Source of the DNA: Megachile rotundata
Taxonomy: Eukaryota > Arthropoda > Insecta > Hymenoptera > Megachilidae
Direction: 5' to 3'
DNA length: 64,000 nucleotides
Assembly (NCBI RefSeq): GCF_050947335.1
Contig: NC_134993.1
Location: 5,580,001 to 5,644,000, forward strand
Below are positions 60,171 through 64,000 of the stretch, in pieces. Below the pieces are notes generated by a model. That model saw nothing but the letters and a program-made list of their open reading frames with translations. It was not told the origin of the DNA and did not search any database. Made by a program: the position numbers and the translations under genes. Positions within the stretch are counted from its first letter, which is position 1. Each line of letters starts with the position of its first letter.

Positions 60171-61995
60171 CAATCATACAGTCACAATCCCACAATCACG
60201 ATCACACAATCACGACCACACAGTCACGATCACACAATCGCGATCACACAATCACGATCACGCAATCACGATCACACAATCACAATCACACAATCACAAT
60301 CACACAATCACGATCACACAATCACGATCACTCAATCACAATCACACAATCACAAAAACACAGTCGCGATCACACGATCACGATCACACGATCACGATCA
60401 CACGATCACGATCACACGATCACGATCACACGATCACGATCACACGATCACGATCACACGATCACGATCACACGATCACGATCACACGATCACGATCACA
60501 CGATCACGATCACACGATCACGATCACACGATCACGATCACACGATCACGATCACACGATCACGATCACACGATCACGATCACACGATCACGATCACACG
60601 ATCACGATCACACGATCACGATCACACGATCACGATCACACGATCACGATCACACGATCACGATCACACAATCACAATCACACAATCACAATCACACAAT
60701 CACAATCACACAACCACAATCACACAATCACAATCACACAATCACAATCACACAATCACAATCACACAATCACAATCACACAATCACAATCACACAATCA
60801 CAATCCCACAATCACAATCACACAACCACAATCACACAGTCACAATCCCACAATCACGATCACACAATCACGATCACTCAATCACGATCACACAATCACA
60901 ATCACACAATCACAATCACACAATCACAATCACACAATCACAATCCCACAATCACAATCCCACAATCACAATCCCACAATCACACAGTCACGATCAAACA
61001 ATCACGATCACACAATCACGATCACACAATCACAATCACACAATCACAATCACACAATCACCATCACACAATCACACTGTCACAATCCCACAATCACGAT
61101 CACACAATCACGATCACACAGTCACGATCACACGATCACGATCACACAATATCAATCACACAATCACAATCACACAATCACGAGCACACAATCACGATCA
61201 CACAATCACCATCACACAATCACGATCACACAATCACGATCACACAATCACGATCACACTATCACGATCACACAATCACAGTCACACAATCACAATCACA
61301 CAATCACAATCACAATCACGATCAAATAGTCACGATCACACAATCAGAGTCACACAATCACAATCACACAACCACAATCACACAATCACACAGTCACAAT
61401 CCCACAATCACGATCACACAATCACGACCACACAGTCACGGTCACACAATCACAATCACACAATCACAATATCACAATCACAATAACACAATCAGACAAT
61501 CACACAATCACACAATCACACAATCACGATCACACAATCATGATCACACAATCACGATCACACAATCACGATCACACAATCACCATCACACAATCACGAC
61601 CACTCAATCACGATCACACAATCACGATCATACAATCACGATCACACAATCACGTTCACACAATCACAAACACACAGTCGCGATCACACGATCACGATCA
61701 CACAATCACGATCACACAGTCACGATCACACAATCACGATCACACAGTCACGATCACACAATCACAATCACACAATCACAATCACACAATCACAATCACA
61801 CAATCACAATCACACAATCACAATCCCACAATCACAATCCCACAATCACAATCCCACAATCACAATCACACAACCACAATCACACAATCACACAGTCACA
61901 ATCCCACAATCACGATCACACAATCACGATCACACAATCACAATCACACAATCACAATCACACAATCACAATATCACAATCGCAATCACACAATC
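60171..61995 (+). repeat. Dispersed copy of about 53745-55215
   Basis: AATCATACAGTC, TCGCGATC, ACGCAATC, the D-run anchor, D-run, N-run, CCC units, AATATCAATC (61146), AAATAGTC, CACGGTCAC, slip mark and ATG 61540 follow the order at 53.7-55.2 kb, with offset 6,427 before the D-run and about 6,551-6,554 after it. The end (61760-61995) switches to CCC units and AATATCACAATCGC leading into G-block 7. Confidence 0.85.
60366..60668 (+). repeat. D-run, about 21.5 units
   Basis: Pure GATCACGATCACAC after the AAAAACACAGTCGCG anchor, about 140 bp longer than the corresponding run at 53936-54098 and lacking its GATCCAACG variant. Confidence 0.93.
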
Positions 61996-62345
61996 ACGGC
62001 CACACAATCACGGTCACACAGTCACTGTCGCGCAATCACGGTCGCGCAATCACGGTCGCGCAATTACGGTCACGCAATCACGGTCACACAATCGTGGTCG
62101 CGCAATCACGGTCACGCAATCACGGTCACACAATCGTCGTCACGCAATCACGGTCACACAATCGTGGTCACGCAATCACGGTCACACAATCGCGATCACA
62201 CAATCGCGGTCACACAATCATCGTCACACAATCATCGTCACACAACACGAACACACAATCACGAACACACAATCACGGTCACACAATCACGGTCACACAG
62301 TCACTGTCACACAATCACGGCCACGCAATCACGGTCACACAATCA
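61996..62345 (+). repeat. G-block 7, short form
   Basis: Offset 39,855 from G-block 1 with the same word order and length. It is left through CACGACCACACAGTC, as G-block 1 is, and then a private AATCTCAATC near 62371. Confidence 0.92.
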
Positions 62346-63607
62346 CGACCACACAGTCACGATCACACAATCTCAATCACACAATCACAATCACACAATC
62401 ACAATCACACAATCAAAACCACACAATCACAATCACACAATCCAGGTCACACAATGACGATTACACAATCACGATAACACAATCACGATCACACAATCAC
62501 GTTCACACAATCACAAACACACAGTCCCGACCACTCGATCACGATCACACAATCACGATCACACAGTCACGATCACACAATCACAATCACACAATCACAA
62601 TATTACAATCGCAATCACACAATCACAATCACACAATCACAATCACACAATCACAATCACACAATCACAATCACACAATCACAATCACACAATCACAATC
62701 ACACAATCACAATCACACAATCACAATCACACAATCACAATCACACAATCACAATCACACAATCACAATCACACAATCACAATCACACAATCACAATCAC
62801 ACAATCACAATCACACAATCACAATCACACAATCACAATCACACAATCACAATCACACAATCACAATCACACAATCACAATCACACAATCACAATCACAC
62901 AATCACAATCACACAATCACAATCACACAATCACAATCACACAATCACAATCACACAATCACAATCACACAATCACAATCACACAATCACAATCACACAA
63001 TCACAATCACACAATCACAATCACACAATCACAATCACACAATCACAATCACACAATCACAATCCCACAATCATGATCACACAATCACAATCACACAATC
63101 ACAATCACACAATCACAATCACAATCACGATCACACAGTCACGATCACACAATCAGAGTCACACAATCACAATCACACAACCACAATCACACAATCATAC
63201 AGTCACAATCCCACAATCACGATCACACAATCACGACCACACAGTCACGATCACACAATCACAATCACACAATCACAATTACACAATCACAATCACACAA
63301 TCACAATAACACAATCAGACAATCACACAGTCACACAATCACGATCACACAATCACGATCACACAATCACGATCACACAATCGCGATCACACAATCACGA
63401 TCACACAATCACGATCACACAATCACAATCACACAATCACAATCACACAATCAAAACCACACAATCACAGTCACACAATCAAGGTCACACAATGACGATC
63501 ACGCAATCACCATCACACAATAACGATCACACAATCACAATCACACAATCACGATCACACAATCACGATCACTCAATCACAATCACACAATCACAAAAAC
63601 ACAGTCG
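62346..63607 (+). repeat. Q block copy 3 and flanks
   Basis: CCAGGTCAC, the Q mark (ATG 62454), CCCGACCACTCG, AATATTACAATCGC, a long N-run, CCC plus ATGATC, a short hexamer stretch, AGAGTCACAC, AATCATACAGTC, and the ATG mark with ACGCAATC (63492) repeat the order of 22491-23458. The offset increases from 39,855 to 40,150, mainly through the N-run. Confidence 0.85.
62611..63063 (+). repeat. N-run, about 32 units
   Basis: A homogeneous AATC run of about 453 bp with no variant noticed. The corresponding run at 22771 has about 12 units. Confidence 0.94.
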
Positions 63608-63797
63608 CGATCACACGATCACGATCACACGATCACGATCACACGATCACGATCACACGATCACGATCACACGATCACGATCACACGATCACGATCACAC
63701 GATCACGATCACACGATCACGATCACACGATCACGATCACACGATCACGATCACACGATCACGATCACACGATCACGATCACACGATCACGATCACA
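63608..63797 (+). repeat. D-run, about 13.5 units
   Basis: GATCACGATCACAC units after the AAAAACACAGTCGCG anchor. The GACC variant of the otherwise parallel run at 23459 is absent. Confidence 0.92.
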
Positions 63798-64000
63798 CAA
63801 TCACGATCACACAATCACGATCACACAATCACAATCACACAATCACAATCACACAATCACAATCACACAATCACAATCACACAATCACAATCACACAATC
63901 ACAATCACACAATCACAATCACACAATCACAATCACACAATCACAATCACACAATCACATTCCCACAATCACAATCACACAACCACGATCACACAGTCAC
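63798..64000 (+). repeat. N-run and CCC variant at window end
   Basis: Two transitional units with GATC are followed by about 9.5 N units, a private ACATTCCC word near 63958, ACAACCACGATC and ACAGTCAC. The array continues past the window edge. Confidence 0.88.

Larger units (their letters stand above)
1..64000. repeat. Whole-window 14-bp satellite/minisatellite array
   Basis: Every line of the window is built from AATCAC/GATCAC hexamers and AATCACAC/GATCACAC octamers that alternate to give a 14-bp period. No stretch of unique sequence is visible. Because 14 is not a multiple of 3, each forward frame cycles through the same 14-residue peptide (TITITQSQSHNHNH and variants) every 42 bp. Neither the AATC nor the GATC unit contains a stop triplet on the plus strand in any phase, while the minus strand has two TGA per unit. 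All copies are in the same orientation, and no inverted segment was seen. GC is 36 percent for an AATC+AATC unit and 50 percent for a GATC+GATC unit. The array runs off both window ends. A eukaryotic satellite is inferred; the species cannot be told. Confidence 0.97.

Noticed and set aside
1..64000. Telomeric repeat
   Set aside because: The unit is not of the TTAGGG, TTTAGGG or related G-rich type, and the minus strand has no G runs.
1..64000. Pure assembly artefact
   Set aside because: Private substitutions distinguish most copies and lengths vary in whole units, which argues for real array DNA. However, exact copy numbers of long runs and the youngest duplications cannot be trusted without reads.

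Overview
The whole 64,000-base window is one uninterrupted tandem-repeat (satellite/minisatellite) array. I see no gene, RNA gene, transposon or unique sequence, and both window ends lie inside the array. The basic unit is 14 bp, a hexamer plus an octamer (AATCAC + AATCACAC). In the commonest variants one or both AATC words become GATC. An array this long, with nested higher-order structure, points to a eukaryotic chromosome (heterochromatic, pericentromeric, subtelomeric or sex-chromosome-like DNA) assembled from long reads. The sequence does not allow a taxon to be named. All copies are head to tail in one orientation. The plus strand is A/C-rich and the minus strand G/T-rich throughout.

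Labels used below are mine. N-run: homogeneous AATC+AATC units. D-run: homogeneous GATC+GATC units. CCC-run: units with AATCCCAC. G-block: a diverged, CpG-rich version with GGTCAC, TCGTGG and TCGCGG words. S module: a roughly 1.1-kb mixed block beginning at the rare word GAGTTGCG. R block: a roughly 0.7-kb block beginning at ACAAGCAACGCC. B block: a block whose marker is ACAATGACGATCGC. Q block: a block with the marker CAATGACGATTAC.

Layout. At 1-9.4 kb there are mixed blocks, a 1,406-bp tandem duplication (4922-7733) and a second copy of the window start (1-1373 again at 7551-8909). At 9.4-20.1 kb there are three S modules 4.7-4.9 kb apart, with mixed blocks and a 428-bp duplication between them. 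At 20.1-27.2 kb lie the longest D-run, the first G-block and a CCC-run. At 27.2-37.2 kb a higher-order unit of about 5.3/4.7 kb is present twice in tandem, each copy carrying two G-blocks. At 37.2-46.9 kb there is another S module, a 1,998/2,040-bp tandem duplication, a 220-bp duplication and a G-block. At 46.9-57.3 kb a 4,602-bp higher-order unit is duplicated and its end is repeated once more. At 57.3-64 kb there is a 1,462-bp duplication, then a copy of the 53.7-55.2 kb region, then a copy of the 22.1-24 kb region.

The pattern is repeated segmental tandem duplication on scales of 14 bp, 42 bp, 220-430 bp, 1.4-2 kb and 4.6-5.3 kb. Length differences between sister copies fall mostly in the homogeneous N- and D-runs. 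The long plus-strand open frames (up to about 1,050 codons) follow from a stop-free 14-bp unit and are not genes. No promoter, terminator, origin or attachment site could be supported.
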